A stretch of DNA of 64,000 bases from Sclerodactyla briareus (GCA_026419785.1 JAODTK010005925.1:96899-160898); one strand, 5' to 3'. Positions 46,229 to 58,842 are shown, numbered from the stretch's first letter. Numbers and translations: made by a program. The notes: generated from the letters alone by a model not told the origin.

Positions 46229-46483
46229 TTGGTTTTCCGACAAAATTTGTTCCTAATTCCTAATGCTGTTGGCAATCCATCGTTTAAAAACTGGAGAAAA
46301 TTAGAACCCGACATATATGAAATAATAGAGAATGAAACACAATTGCCCCAATTTGTTCTTTCGTCTATACAAGACATGACTTTGAATAATATATATGGAA
46401 CATTGGAATGTCCCACCAAATATGGACTGATCCCGTCAATCAATAGAGCTATTAACATCCTGATTTTCCTATATCACTGTTAA
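46229..46483 (+). CDS. unrecognised open frame inside duplication copy 1
   Basis: An 84-codon frame, VFRQNLFLIPNAVGNPSF, KNWRKLEPDIYEIIENE, TQLPQFVLSSIQDMTLNNIY, LECPTKYGLIPSINRAINIL, preceded by a CTACAG that could be an acceptor. The equivalent region of copy 2 (50165-50430) is frameshifted. Composition is protein-like, but no family is recognised and it may be chance in AT-rich intron. Confidence 0.2.
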   Translation: MVFRQNLFLIPNAVGNPSFKNWRKLEPDIYEIIENETQLPQFVLSSIQDMTLNNIYGTLECPTKYGLIPSINRAINILIFLYHC

Positions 46484-46528
46484 AATTGTTGTATTGTTTT
46501 TCATGGTTTTAATATTCAAACCCAAAAT

Positions 46529-47534
46529 GACCAGTCCCATACGAGGCAGATGAACTACCCCTACAATAGGTCCGTGGTAGTAGGAATTTTCAGTTGTCAT
46601 TCGTGCTAAAGAACACGACATGTCCTATACGGGACAAATGAACTACCCATACTAGATCCTGATGATAGATCTGCTGTCGATTATAAAATTGACAATTCCT
46701 CTAAGGGCGAACGACTCCCCCTAATCGACCGTGATAGGAGATGTCGGTCTGTCGATTATAAATATCGACAATCTATAGGGGCAAATGAAATCCCCCTAAA
46801 TAGATCCGTGTTGGAAATTGTTTGGCTGTCTTTATAATTTACCAAGTCCTATAAGGGGCAAGGGACTACCCCTAATAGATCCGTGATAGATATGATTGGC
46901 TGTCGATTATAAAATTGACTTCCCTAAGGGGCGAACGAACTACCCCGAATAGATCACGTGTTGGAATTGTTTGGCTGTCGATTACTAAAATTGACATTCA
47001 CATCATGGGCAGATGAACTACCTGAAACCCTAATAAATATCCGTGTGGGGAAACTGTTTGGCTGTCGATATAAAATTCAACATCCTAAAGGGGCAAAATG
47101 GACACCCTAAATATCCGTCGATAGGAGATGTTTGGCTGTCGATTATAAAATTGACAGTCCCATAAGGGGCGAACGAACTACCCCTAATAGATCCGTGATA
47201 GGAATTGTCTGCTGTCCGATTATTACTTTTGACAAGTCCTATAGGGGGCAATGGACTACTACCCCTATGATCCGTGATAGGATGCGTGATTTCGGCTGTC
47301 TTGCTATAGATATAAATTGACAGTGCACATAAGGGGCAGATTAAGCTCCACCTCATTAATCCGTAGAATGGAGAAATGTTTTGGGGGCTGTCGATCTATA
47401 AAATTGACACATTCTTATAAGGGGCACATATAGGGGGCGTACCGCCTAATAGAACCGTGATAAGAGATGTTTCGCTGTCGACCTATGAAATTTAACTCCC
47501 TGTGTGGGCAGATAAACTACCCCTAATAGATTCG
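46529..47534 (+). repeat. minisatellite, about 78-bp unit, copy 1 array (about 13 units)
   Basis: Unit core: GATCCGTGATAGGAGATGTT, TGGCTGTCGATTATAAAATT, GACAAGTCCTATAAGGGGC, AAATGAACTACCCCTAATA. Units vary by small indels. The last unit abuts the second signal-peptide exon. Confidence 0.9.
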
Positions 47535-47544
47535 TTAAAAGACG

Positions 47545-47609
47545 ATGGAATTTGTTCTTCTTGTGCTATGCGCGTTGTTTGCAAGTTCAAAGGGCCTTCA
47601 GCCCCAGAG
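47545..47609 (+). CDS. signal-peptide first exon, copy 2
   Basis: The start codon at 47545 gives MEFVLLVLCALFASSKGLQP followed by Q, a short classical signal peptide, ending CCCCAGAG before a GTGAGC donor, with two bases of a split codon left. The frame is intact. The upstream 1 kb is minisatellite, so whether this copy has a promoter is doubtful. Downstream exons of this gene were not identified within the 4-kb unit, unless the frame at 46229-46483 (copy 1) is one. Confidence 0.45.
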
Positions 47610-50449
47610 GTGAGCTAAATTGAACATTTTCTATTCTGTCAAGCCACTGATGGCTGGCTTGTCATTACATGAAACTTTAAAGTTGGTCGATTACTTTGCA
47701 GTATAAGTTTTGTAATAGAATTTGCCTACCTTTGAAACCATCACTGAGCCGTTGCCTATCTTTTGTTGCCAATTACGACTGAGAACTAGATTGCCGAATG
47801 TTACTGCCTAAAGCATCCAAGTTGTTAATTACTCGTTGTGTGAGTTTCATTTGGGGAGTTCGTGGCGGGCATCATACATCTTTGAACTTGTTTTGAACTA
47901 CCGTTGCCCAGTATGGACTTTAATAACACAATGAAACGTACTCTTTCGGCTGGCGATACCATTTGGCGAACTTAATACAATTCTTCCGGTAAAAATATAT
48001 CCTCCTGACATAGTTCGTGCGTTTCGTGCTGCTTTTAACAAATACCCTGGTACAGTTGGCAAGAAATCAACGCACTGTAACACCTTCAAAAACTAACAAA
48101 CCGAAAATATTATGTAAGAATGTAGTATTCAAGTGTTCTACTTCAGATTAATTGTAAAGGACAAGGGTCAAGTAACCTATTCTTTTAAACTAGATCAACT
48201 GAAAGGAGAAAATTCAAACCCACACCCCAACATTTAAAGGATCTAGCTGTTGTGTTGTTGAGATATTTCAATTTACTTTTGAGAAAATTCAAGGAATAGG
48301 AATATAGGCTTCACGAGGGAACGATTTCAGAGACTGGCCCATAGCCCCTTCACAGTATGCTCCAGGTTTAAACATGTACAGAAAGACGAAAAAAGACGGT
48401 ATTCACTTAGAAGATTCTGGTAACATATTGACCAATTTTAGGTTTTTTCGGATAAACATTAGAGTTTGGCATCACAAGATTTCAAGGAGTACATGTTTTA
48501 TTGACCTTGTGTTATGGGAGATCTACGGTTCCCCCAGTCATGTACAAGACAAATTTTGCAATAGTGATCGAGCCTCACATTCAAATTGCGAAAATTCGGT
48601 CTGAGGTTCGGCTGTCAAAGCCTCGATAAGAAGTTACAAAAGTTAGTCCTGTTCCATGACCATTGGCCTTTAGAACCCGTTGAATCAAAATGGTTAGATT
48701 TAGAGGAAGATTATAGGGTGGGGGAGGAATCCCAGCCAAGAACAGTAGAAGAAGATACGGTTGGGAGAGGGGCAAACATAAAAATTAGGGAGTTACTAAA
48801 GAGCTTCGAAAGTTGATTTGTTCAGTCAACGATGGTAGCATTCCATGACCTCAACTGAATTGCATTTTGTCGACGCGTATTATCTTCAGCTCAATTCTTA
48901 TCTGGCCTGTGGTAGAACTACAGATAAAGATGATGACGGATTAGGCTGCGTGTTACTTTCTGTTTAACGAGGACCTCCGATTTGATGGGAATGACCTTGA
49001 ACATAATCAAATATGAAAAAAAATCTAACCTCTTTCATACCACCGACGATGAAATGTAGCCGAACTTATGTCGACGTTGCGCGCTACATGACATTCGTGC
49101 GAATAACATTAACGTACTCTGCGGTTATTCTTCGACATAAGCCGCTTCAACACGAGGAGCAAAAGAAAAAAATGGGAAAAACGGGAAAAAAATAAACATG
49201 AGTATTACGTGAAAGCTCCCAAAACAGGTTTTTTCAGTGGGGGGGGGGGGTGAGGAGCTCGCCCATCGTGTATTTTTTTTTCATCAAATGCCCAACGACA
49301 GGAGACAAGGTATAATGGGTGTTATAGATTTTTTTCATCATTAAAAAGTTTATTTGATCAGCTCCCGATTTTTTTAAGAGGTAAAATATTTTGTCTGCAT
49401 GTGCATTGGTTACTGACTGTCCGAAAACAAAAAATGCGAAAATTCGACTGCTTGTGTGCGATATTGGATAAATAAGTTCTAATAAACTTTTTAGAATTGG
49501 AGAAGAGGGAGATTACATAGCTCCTGTAACATATATGATAAATACCAGCGACTATGGTATGGGTAACGACGGGTCACGTCTCGAGTACTTTATATGCTTT
49601 CTACGACCTCTTGTGAAAAAAAAAAAACAAGGAAGATTATTCCGACACCCTTTCAGTTATCTCTTGTCATTTAAAGGAAACATGTGTAATTATAGTGGTG
49701 ATTCCCTGAGATGATTGGGACAGTTTTACATTTACAAAGCCCCGAAATCTCTTGGAAACATGAACAAATCTACTGTTCGAAAACAACCTTTCTTAGCACA
49801 AACAGCGTTTCAGTAGTTCAAACAACATTTCATGTACGACCAAATGATGTTTCTACCAAAACGAACTAAATTTCATACACAGAATGGTTTTTTTTTTTTC
49901 CCGATTTTATGCCCAGCAAGTTCATGACAGCGTGATGGCCTTTTAATCGTATGGTGGATTCTACGTGGAATCGCAAAAACGCCAAAGAACAGAGCAGTTT
50001 ATCTCAATTATAACTGCAATATAGTGTACGGACACCTAATTGATAAATCGGAACAGTATTTAATACGCTATGGTGGAACATCTTTTTTTTTTTCCATGCG
50101 GGAAATACAAATGTTAACTACATTGACTTGTTTACTCGAACCAAATGTTATGAGAAAGCGCCTACAGTGTAATTGTTGGTTACGACACAAGTTGTTCGAA
50201 TGCGTGTTGGAAAATCATCGTTAAAACTGGAAAATTAGACCCCGACATATTTAAATAAATAATAGAGAATGAAACAAAAGTGACCCAAATTTGTTCTTTC
50301 AGTCGATACAGACATGACTGGAAATGATATTAGTGTGAACATTGGAATGGCCAACAAATATGGAAAATGATCAAGTCAAATCATAGAGCTAATTACATGC
50401 ACTGAACTTTCCGATATCATCGTTAAAATTGTTATTGTTCTGGTTGGGT

Positions 50450-51800
50450 AATATGAAACCAAAAAGAACGTCCCCATAAGAGGCAGGAGAAATACCCCCA
50501 ATAGGTCGTGGTATAGGGATGATGTCTTAGTTGTAATTCGTTATAACAGAAACGACAGGTCCTATAGGGGACAAATGGACTTCCCCTAATAGATCCGTGA
50601 AAAGAGATCTTGGCTGTCGTTTATAAAATTGACAAGTCCTATAAGGGCGAACGAACTACCACTATAGATCAGTGATAGGAGATGTATGGCTGTCGATTAT
50701 AATGGACAAAGTTATAAGGGGCAGATGAAATCCCCTATAGATCAAGTGTGGAAATGTTGGATGTCTTATTAAAATAACAAGTCCTATAAGGGGCAAGGAC
50801 TACCATAAGTACGGAGTGATAGCGCTGATTGGCCTGTCGATTATAAAATTGAAAAGTAAATAAGGGCGAACGAAACTACCCCTAAATAGATCCGTGATAG
50901 GCGAGTTTGGCTGTCGATTATAAAGTTAACAAGTCACATAAGGGGCAATGAACTACCCCTAATAAATTCGTGTGGGAAATGTTTGGCGGTCGAATATAAA
51001 ATACCAAGTCCTATAAGGAGGCAAAATGGACTACCCTAATCATATCCGTGATAGGAGATGTTTGGCTGTCGATTAAAAATGACAGTCACATAAGGGGCGA
51101 AACGAACAACCCCTAATAGTCCGTGATAGGAGATGTCTGGCTGTCGATTATAAATTTGACAAGTTCTATAAGGGGAAAATGAACTACACCATATAGATGT
51201 GATAGGAGATGTGTGGCCTGCGATTCTAAAATTGACAAGTCCTACAAGGGGCGAATGAACTACCCTAATTAGCCGTGTGGGAAATGTTTGGCTGTCGAAT
51301 ATAAAATTGACAAGTCTTATAAGGGGCAAATGGACTTCCCCTAATAGATCCGTGATAGGAATTGTTTCGGCTTGTCGACTCATGAAATTGGAATACTCCG
51401 TGAGGGCAGATAAAAGCTAACCCAATAGATGTCGTGATATGGAGAGGTTAACTGTCAGTTGGTAAAATTGACAATGTAATAAAAAGGGCAGTGAACTTCC
51501 CTAGGTCCGTGCTAATAGATGTCGGGCTGCATTTGTACATTAAATATATATATAACAGAAATGATAAAGCCTATAAGGGCAAATGAAACTGCCCCTAAAG
51601 ATCCGTGATAGGGAGATGTCTGGTGTTATCTGTAAGTAATAGAAATGACAAGTCCTAAAAGGGGCCAAATGAACTACTCCAGTGAGCGTGTGATAGGAGA
51701 TTTCTATCAGTCAGTTGTATAAGTTGACAAGTCCTAAAGGGGCAGAAGAACTACCCCAATGGGTCAGCGAATGAGAGATGTTGACCCATTGAAATTTAGA
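50450..51800 (+). repeat. minisatellite, about 78-bp unit, copy 2 array (about 17 units)
   Basis: Same unit as 46529-47534 (TGGCTGTCGATTATAA, AAGTCCTATAAGGGGC, AACTACCCCTAATAGATCCG). More units than copy 1, with degenerate ones at the end (51400-51800). Confidence 0.9.
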
Positions 51801-53461
51801 AGAACCCGTCTTAAGAAAGCAGATTGAACTACCCCCAGTAGGTATGGTGCAGTGCCAGGGTGTGTTTTTTCAGGTTTATTAAAATTGCCTGCCTAACTGG
51901 GCTGCTTCGTGGTCATTGTATCATGCAGACTGTATAGTTAGATACAGAAATGTTGTGACATAGAGGTTGTGCATTAGCGAATGTTAACGCCCGAAGGGGG
52001 TTCCTAATGGTTGAAATTAGTGAACGGACTGAGGTAGGTGACTAAACCATTGGCGGAAATGTCTTGTCCATTTCTTCGATCAATGTTTTTTTTTTTTTTT
52101 TGAACAAACTACTGGGAGCAAGGGGTGGGGGTTGCCCTTAAGTCTTACGACTGGAGGCTAACGCTCTGCAAAACGACTGTGAAGAAAATCAGACAAATAA
52201 ATATTATATAATGATGTACTTAAAAATGAATAACATGATTGCACCTTTTCCTCGCCGAATTTTGCCTATCAGCGGGAGTGAATGACATGCATGAAACTAA
52301 CTACTTGCAGGGTGTCAGCAACGGAGTGAAACCCGGCGTGTCGGGTGCACTATATCGCCAACGATATTTAAAACCCTGGACCCTCCATTGTGGAAACATT
52401 TTAGGATTACCGGAAACATTCAGTCACGGGGTCTCGGGAGTCTGGCACCCAGTTCTGTCAAGAGACTCCGTATAACCCTATGGTTATAGTGAGTTGAAGT
52501 TGGTGCCGAGAAGGCACAGTCACGCCATCATGCTCAGGGATGGCTGGGTGATTGGAAACGGTGGATGGATCTGGTTTAGTGCCTTACATGCATGTGCTCT
52601 AATGAGTTGGTGGCTCTGAGGTGGAGGGGCTACGCGGTTTCATGTTATGTAATAATGAATGAGTGAAGTTATAAGTGGGTTAGATAAAGGAAAAAATACA
52701 CGCGAATAATGAACCTACCTAAAGAGCGCTCAGAACAACTGGCACTGAAGATAATGTATTTTCAACAGGAGGGGCGATGGGGGGGGGGGGGGGGGGGGGG
52801 GCGCCTCTATTAACAAAGTATGTCGTGTAAGGCTGTCATTTAGAAAAGGGAATGCATTCATTTGACATCAGTTCTGTGCATTTTCATTCCGAATCAGTAG
52901 TGTTTTGAGCGATATATTAGATATTTAGTGTCACCTAAAAAACAGTGTTTGGGAAAACAATATCCCATTCGAAACGCGAAAAAGCCCGTCTTGGATACAG
53001 TTCGTAGGCCTTCTAGCAATTAAGCACAAAACGTTTAGGATTAACCGTTGTCTCTAGAGTTGGGCACAATTGGAACATAAATAAAACACCAATAAACACG
53101 TGAAATTGGAAACCTCGTCAAGAAGAAATTGAAGACCGTGATAAATTCTTGGCAGTTGTCAAGAAGGGCGACATTTTCTCTCTTTGGATTATTTAAAATC
53201 TTTATTCATTTGTGCCAAATGCCACTGATATATAAATTGTACATGCAAACATAACCTTCTGTTAAACTGATGTCAACAGGAGACCCAGCAACTGAGTGGA
53301 TATCTTGCAGGATGATGGTCTTCGTGGGTCGCCGCACAACTGGTAAACCGTCATAATATGTATACAATGCATGCTTATTAAACATTACTATTATATAGGC
53401 TCTTTATCAGTATTATTCTGGCTATTAAGGGGAGCACTGAGAGCCAAAGCGACTGTATCCC
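51801..53461. other. intergenic; unrecognised frame at 52239-52475
   Basis: A 78-codon plus-strand frame holds an acceptor-like CTACTTGCAG (about 52301-52310) followed by GVSNGVKPGVSGALYRQRYL and GNILGLPETFSHGVSGVWHP. It could be a later exon of the duplicated gene or nothing. T run at 52087-52100; a G run of more than 20 at 52778-52801. Confidence 0.3.
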
Positions 53462-54707
53462 ACCACGAGTATGGAAAGCCGTGCTGGACGAAAAATTCAT
53501 ATTAAGGTACCAATTATCCATTTTATGGTAATATTCATTTATGGTCGCATTAATTATGGCAAGCCAATGGGAAGGCAGGAAATATTCGTAGCATTAATCG
53601 ACATTATGGTAGCATTAAAATCGAATTTATGGTAGCATTAAACGATTTATGCTACCATATATTCGAAGATAGGCTACCAATATTCGAATTTTATGGTAGC
53701 ATTAAATGAAGTTATGGTAGCATTAAATAGACTATATGTACCATATATTCTGCCTTCAATATTGGCTGTGAATTATATGCTATCCATAAAATGGAATATA
53801 TCTACCGAAAATCGTATTCATGGTACCATTAAATCGAACATATGCTACCATATATGTCGATTTAATGCTACCATTAAATTCGATAATGCGACCCATATAT
53901 TCGGCAATCAACTACCGGAGAAATATTAACCAATACACTATGTCAGTGCTTACCGCAAACGTAGACATAAGTTGTCACGCAAAGTTGCATTTACTCTCTG
54001 CTCTCGCTATATAGTTAGTGGACTACGCCGGGCGCCGCGCCAGTGTGCATTGTCAAAATGGCGGGTCCAACAGATAAGGAGGAATTTCTAATCATGTTAT
54101 TGATATTGATTATCACCGTCTTTGAAAGCAGATGTGGCATATCATTATGCATGTACGTACGTACGTGTTTCGGATCTTAGGCGCTCGGCTAATATACGCG
54201 CGTACGTCTACGATGATATTGGGAGACAGCATGTGGCATTAACATGTTGTATGCGCGCGCAAACCTAGTTAGCCATATTTTTTTTACACAGGAATTTGGA
54301 CTTAATTTATAAGACCAAATGGGAAGGCAGGAATATATGGTAGCATTAAAAGCGGGAATAGATGTACCATTAATTCGAATATTTGGTAGCATATATTCGA
54401 TTTAATGTACATAACTTCGAATATCGGGTAGCAGATAGTCGAATTATGTGCATATATTGCGATTTAATGATACCATAAATTCGGAATATATGGTAGCATA
54501 TCTTCGAATATATGGGTAGCATATATTCGACTTAATGCACCATAAATTCGATTTAGGCTACCATATATTCCTTGCTTACATTGGTGTGGATATATGTACC
54601 ATTAAAAGGAATATATGCTAAATAATGGAATATTAGTACCGTAAAATGAATATATGGTGCAGTAAATTATGGTATTTCTGGCCAGCAGGGCTTTCCATAC
54701 ACGAGGT
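53462..54707. mobile_element. foldback-type element of palindromic repeats
   Basis: Imperfect terminal inverted repeats of 26 bases (53462-53487 and 54682-54707, 23 of 26 positions matching when one is reversed) enclose two blocks (about 53520-53930 and 54310-54680). The blocks are made of short words and their complements: ATGGTAGCATTAAAT, TTTAATGCTACCAT, ATATATTCGAA. CAATGGGAAGGCAGGAA-type words recur at 53567 and 54317. The central 53930-54310 is unique, with GTACGTACGTACG and CGCGCGC patches. No transposase. No clear target duplication seen. Confidence 0.55.
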
Positions 54708-55719
54708 TTGGAAAACCATAGCGATTCGGTGACCTTGTCCTGAATTACTCACCATCGGGAGTATAAGTCCGTACTGCGGGCAGGCTGCATTCCGGCTATA
54801 GCAAGTATCCATGGCAGACTAGCAGACTGTTATTTCAAATTGGCCAGCCGGTTTTTGCGACCAGACAAGTTCAGCTGCGTGCGGCGCTAGCATCATATTA
54901 TTCGTTCTCTAAGGGGCGTCAGCAGATCTTGGAAGGAAATTGAAGGGGTGACGTCAATACATACATCAATATTTGTTTGTAGACTTCAAACGCACGATTT
55001 CCGCGTCTGTTTTCGTTTGTTTGTTCTTTTTTTTTGCTTTTCGTTTTTCGTGGGTGTATTATTGGAGTTTCACACAAGTTTGATTGGCGGGTATAGGAAG
55101 GTGCATTGTGGGTTGAATTGTATGGTGACGTGAGAGAAGGATACCCTGCAATAAATTATTGCTGCGATATGGTACACTGAAGTACGGCTATTTAGCGCGG
55201 ACAGGGTAGGCCCACAAAGACTCATGGCTCGTCCTATCGGCGTAGGAGTGGAGAGACCTGGGCCTCCCCGCATAGTTCGGACGAGATGGAAGGGGATGGG
55301 GGGTGTGGAGGAAAGAACGGCGATAAATTTTCAGTTTTCACGAGAAAATCGCAGATGTCCATAAATATTGCTATTTCTAACGATACACTCATGGACTTCC
55401 TTAAAAGGTGCAGGAGAACACTGTTTGAAAATCAGTACCGTGTTTTAAACATTGTGAGTGAGGACATCACTCAGAATTTGAATATCCCCCCCCCCCCCAA
55501 TACGTACGGTCTTCGGGGGATTTATGCTTGGTCAATTCTGCGGGGCTATACACGTCGGGGTTGTACCAGCCTGAAATGTATAAGGTTATTGGGCTGTTAT
55601 GTTCATACAGTCATCACACTCTGGTGTCTATTTTTTTTTCTCTCTCTTTTTTTTCAATCTGTAATTCCAATGACCTTACCACCCCCCTAAAAATGTTGCA
55701 TATCATTTACACATAGCAG
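54708..55719. other. intergenic, nothing recognised
   Basis: Plus-strand frame 55286-55690 (134 codons) crosses a C run at 55487-55498 and has no recognised domain. No gene called. Confidence 0.45.
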
Positions 55720-55835
55720 AGCACCAGTGTTGTGTGAAACAACATTGTGTGGAACTTGTGTAAAAAAATACACAGATGTGCTCGCATTATACACAATGTT
55801 GTGTAGTTGTCTGCACAACACCGGGTAGGTGTGCT
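55720..55835. mobile_element. short palindromic MITE-like element
   Basis: Ends are AGCACCAGTGTTGTG and, reversed, AGCACACCTACCCGGTGTTGTG. Inner arms AACAACATTGTGTG and ACACAATGTTGTGT pair over most of their length around TTGTGTAAAAAAATACACA. The whole 116 bases can fold into a long hairpin. Confidence 0.5.
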
Positions 55836-57529
55836 AGTTAGTCGTTACGCATTTTCAGTTAGTAGTGGAGTTCTGTTGCACGCGGGCGGAATAGGGGGGG
55901 GGGGTTACATGTCCCCCAATTTTCTTTGTGGGGGAAATATATCAATCCCCCCCCCCCCAATATTTGCGGGAACCTGGTGGGGAAGAAAAAACCTATAATC
56001 AAAAGGTACGTAGGCCATAGAAAAGGCCTTTTGTTTCTAATCAGATGCTAAGTTATGTTGGAAGGTAGAAATGCACTGCCAGCGTTGCCTTTGATTCAGA
56101 TTTGGCAAGAATACGCTTTCTGCAAATGTCTGAGTGTCATCTACAAGTGCGGTGACAATATGGGGAGGACACAAGAGAATTGTTTCGGGACCCGAATAGT
56201 CTCCCCCACCCACACAAAATGCTGGAAGCTGAACTGCCATTTTCCAACATGAGGCGAAAAAATATCGTGCCAGTTTGGTTTTGTTAGACTCTCTAACCAA
56301 CTGTCCCCATTAGCCATAGTCACACTTCTGCTCCCAATATAAACCAGCAGAGATAGGGACTGATTAATGGCTATTGATGCCACAGCATTATCATATCACA
56401 CAACCAACATCATTAAATCTGACCGGCCTATGGTCACCATCCCCAAGGGCAGACTGGGCTAGTGCACTGTCTGTATTACCATACCACTGTCTTGGTATGG
56501 GGATTCCCCGCACTACTATGGTATATGTAAACCTGAATTAGGCACTAGCCTTGTTAAAACACAGCATATTGACAATATTGGAAAACCGAAGGTCGAAAAT
56601 TGTAGGAATAGTAGATATGTCTGTTAGGGGAGGTAACATTGTTCCGTAAAGGATTTTTTCTTCTATGACCAAGGGCAAGGACTGCAAAGGTTAAGGGGGC
56701 CTTTTTTGCAAGAGGGGTGGGGGCAGGGGGAGAGGGGGAGGACAGGGGGGGGGGCGGCTTTGAATTGGAAACCAGAAACTATAGACTGAAACCAGAGCAA
56801 GCAATGTAAGGAGTGGAGTTTTTGCTTGCATTCAGGAATTTGTCAGAAGAAATACAGGGCACAGGGTGAAAGAAGTTCTAAATGTTCAAACTTTACAAGC
56901 TGCTCAGGAACTGGAGGGGGGCGGGGGGGGGGGGGGGGGGGGAGGAATCCCTACCACGCTATTGTATAAGGCTTATGTAGGCCTCATGAACATGTTTGGC
57001 GGTAGGAGAGGGGGGGAAAAAAAAATGAGACATAACTGAATACTGTTCTGGGGCCAATAGAAGAGGGACTCTGAGGGCGTGGGGTCCCCCCTATCTTTAG
57101 TCAAAATTCAAAAGAAAAGGTTAAGGAAAAACACAAATGTGCAATAAGTATTGGATTCCAGCGTGAAAAATGGAAACGACAGTTAAACGGTCTGGTACAG
57201 CCTACCAGCAAAGGTCCAAGATTGAAACTAGGATGAATACGTATTCTGGGCCGCTGCACAATGTATCATACTTTCAAAGTATTGTGTTAGAAAGCGAAAA
57301 TGCGGCAAAAACACTATTTTTGTGTTGACTACGAAGGGAGAACATCAATAAATTATCGAGTGACATGATTTTGCGGCACTGATGGCGATCCACTAATATT
57401 CCATGTCAACATGTGGAAGGGGACCACCAGCACTGTAAAATAACATGATGAAACTGCAATCTGACAAATTTAAAATCATTTCAAAAAATGAAAAAGGCTA
57501 GAGTTTAGTCCACTTATGATCCTTAAGGG
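55836..57529. other. intergenic, G- and C-run rich
   Basis: G runs at 55895-55904, 56744-56754 and 56918-56942 and C run at 55948-55957. A few short frames; no gene recognised. Confidence 0.5.
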
Positions 57530-57817
57530 TTGTTCACAATTGTGCGATACGATACGGATACGATAAATTTAACGTCGAGTTTAAAAAGTGTTATTTTTAA
57601 TAGGGTTGTTCCGGCGTTCGGCGCTAACGTAACAGAGAGGAAGAAAGTCGTGGGATTTTAGTTGAGGGAGCACAAGTTGTCCAGTTTGTCGATTAAGGTA
57701 GTGGAATAGCCTGGTCGCAGAGTAATTGAGTAGCAAGAATTGTAATTTCAAAGCAATTCGAAGCAATTGTGTCTTTCTCCGTACTTGTAGGAGCCGTGGA
57801 GAAGCGCAATTGACCAT
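57530..57817 (-). pseudogene. possible DNA-transposon gene fragment
   Basis: The minus strand reads RRKTQLLRIALKLQFLLLNY and LPLCYVSAERRNNPIKNNTF, then an AGTG-less end with GTATCGTATCGCACAATTGT at about 57537-57556, a simple-repeat-like terminus (GATACGATACGGATACGATA on the plus strand). The arginine-rich N-terminal style recalls proteins flanking Harbinger-type transposases. Weak. Confidence 0.2.
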
Positions 57818-58808
57818 TACGAATCAGACAGCTGACTTCACCATCCGCCTACCCTTTCGTTAGACACCCAGTCTTAATAGCATCGGTATCCATATACGCG
57901 AAGTGGTGGGTAGCAAGAAAGATTGCGTCAAATGAATCACAATTGAGCTGAAAACAGTTGCGTGTACTTGATCAGAACAAACATTATAAAAAATACAAAT
58001 AAATGCGCAATGCAAAGTGATCACTTGCGCAATTCTGGCAAAGATTATGGAAAAGAAAACAGGCAATTGGGGGGTGGGGGATTTGGCGGGGAAAAATGGG
58101 TTTTTAGTGAGAAAATCACGGGTTTTGATGAATGTATGGTAGTGACGATCCGGGAAAGACATACGGCCTCTGATTGAGCTACTCGGCCCTATTAACGCCA
58201 TGCATGGGGACTATGAAACCATGTTTCTAGTTGCGAATCCATGAGGCCCTCACCATCAATAAAATTAGTGTGACCAGTGAGGTAATGGGGAGGTCAGTTG
58301 CGTCGGGAGTGCCCAAATCTAATGGGGCATGCAAAGGAAGGAATGCGGTTGGTAATGAGTGGCATAGGGGGGTGTGGGGCTGTGTGGTAAGGGCAGGGTA
58401 GGAGGGAGTTCCCCAGAAGGGAGGGGGGGGGGGTGTTCGATCCACAGCCTGACGTCTATACGGGAACGTTATACTCCACTCATGTGAAGAGGCAGGCCGG
58501 GGGAAAAGGAACGAAGAAGGCACAGAGGAAGAGCTATATGGGGGGGGGGGGGGTATAATGTCGATCTAACGCCAAAAGTACAATAATGCTTTAGGTTATG
58601 GGACAGTTAGTCCCACAGGTAGAGCAGTATGCATTGATTGTTACATGCTTGTTCTGAGCAGAGTAAACAAGCTCCAATTTTCGCCAATTGAGCATTTCTG
58701 AATTGACCAAATGGCGGAATGTTCTTGGCCACCTCACTTCGCCGTATATACCTCCTCAGTGAAGAAAATACAGAGGAGAAAGCAGTTCACCCAATCGCAG
58801 ACCCGCGA
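57818..58808. other. intergenic, nothing recognised
   Basis: G runs at 58423-58434 and 58540-58552. No gene called. Confidence 0.5.
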
Positions 58809-58842
58809 CAACGCAAATTCGCACATTCGCGGATTTGCGTTG
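58809..58842. repeat. perfect hairpin, 10-bp arms
   Basis: CAACGCAAAT (58809-58818) and ATTTGCGTTG (58833-58842) are exact complements around a 14-base loop that itself repeats TTCGC. A second TTCGCACATTCGCG copy lies near 58899-58912. Confidence 0.7.

Larger units (their letters stand above)
43551..47534 (+). repeat. tandem segmental duplication, copy 1 (about 4 kb)
   Basis: Colinear with 47535-51800 throughout: signal-peptide exon, following intron, AT-rich central part and terminal minisatellite. Long identical words such as TTTGCCTACCTTTGAAACCA and CTTTTAACAAATACCCTGGT lie at equivalent offsets (43742/47722 and 44083/48033). The boundary between copies is a TTCGT(T)AAAA stretch found before both exons. 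Confidence 0.85.
47535..51800 (+). repeat. tandem segmental duplication, copy 2, indel-rich
   Basis: Second copy of 43551-47534. Compared with copy 1 it carries dozens of one- and two-base insertions and deletions, many in homopolymers, with long matching words between them. This is typical of uncorrected long-read sequence, although true substitutions (for example in the first exon) also exist. Confidence 0.8.
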
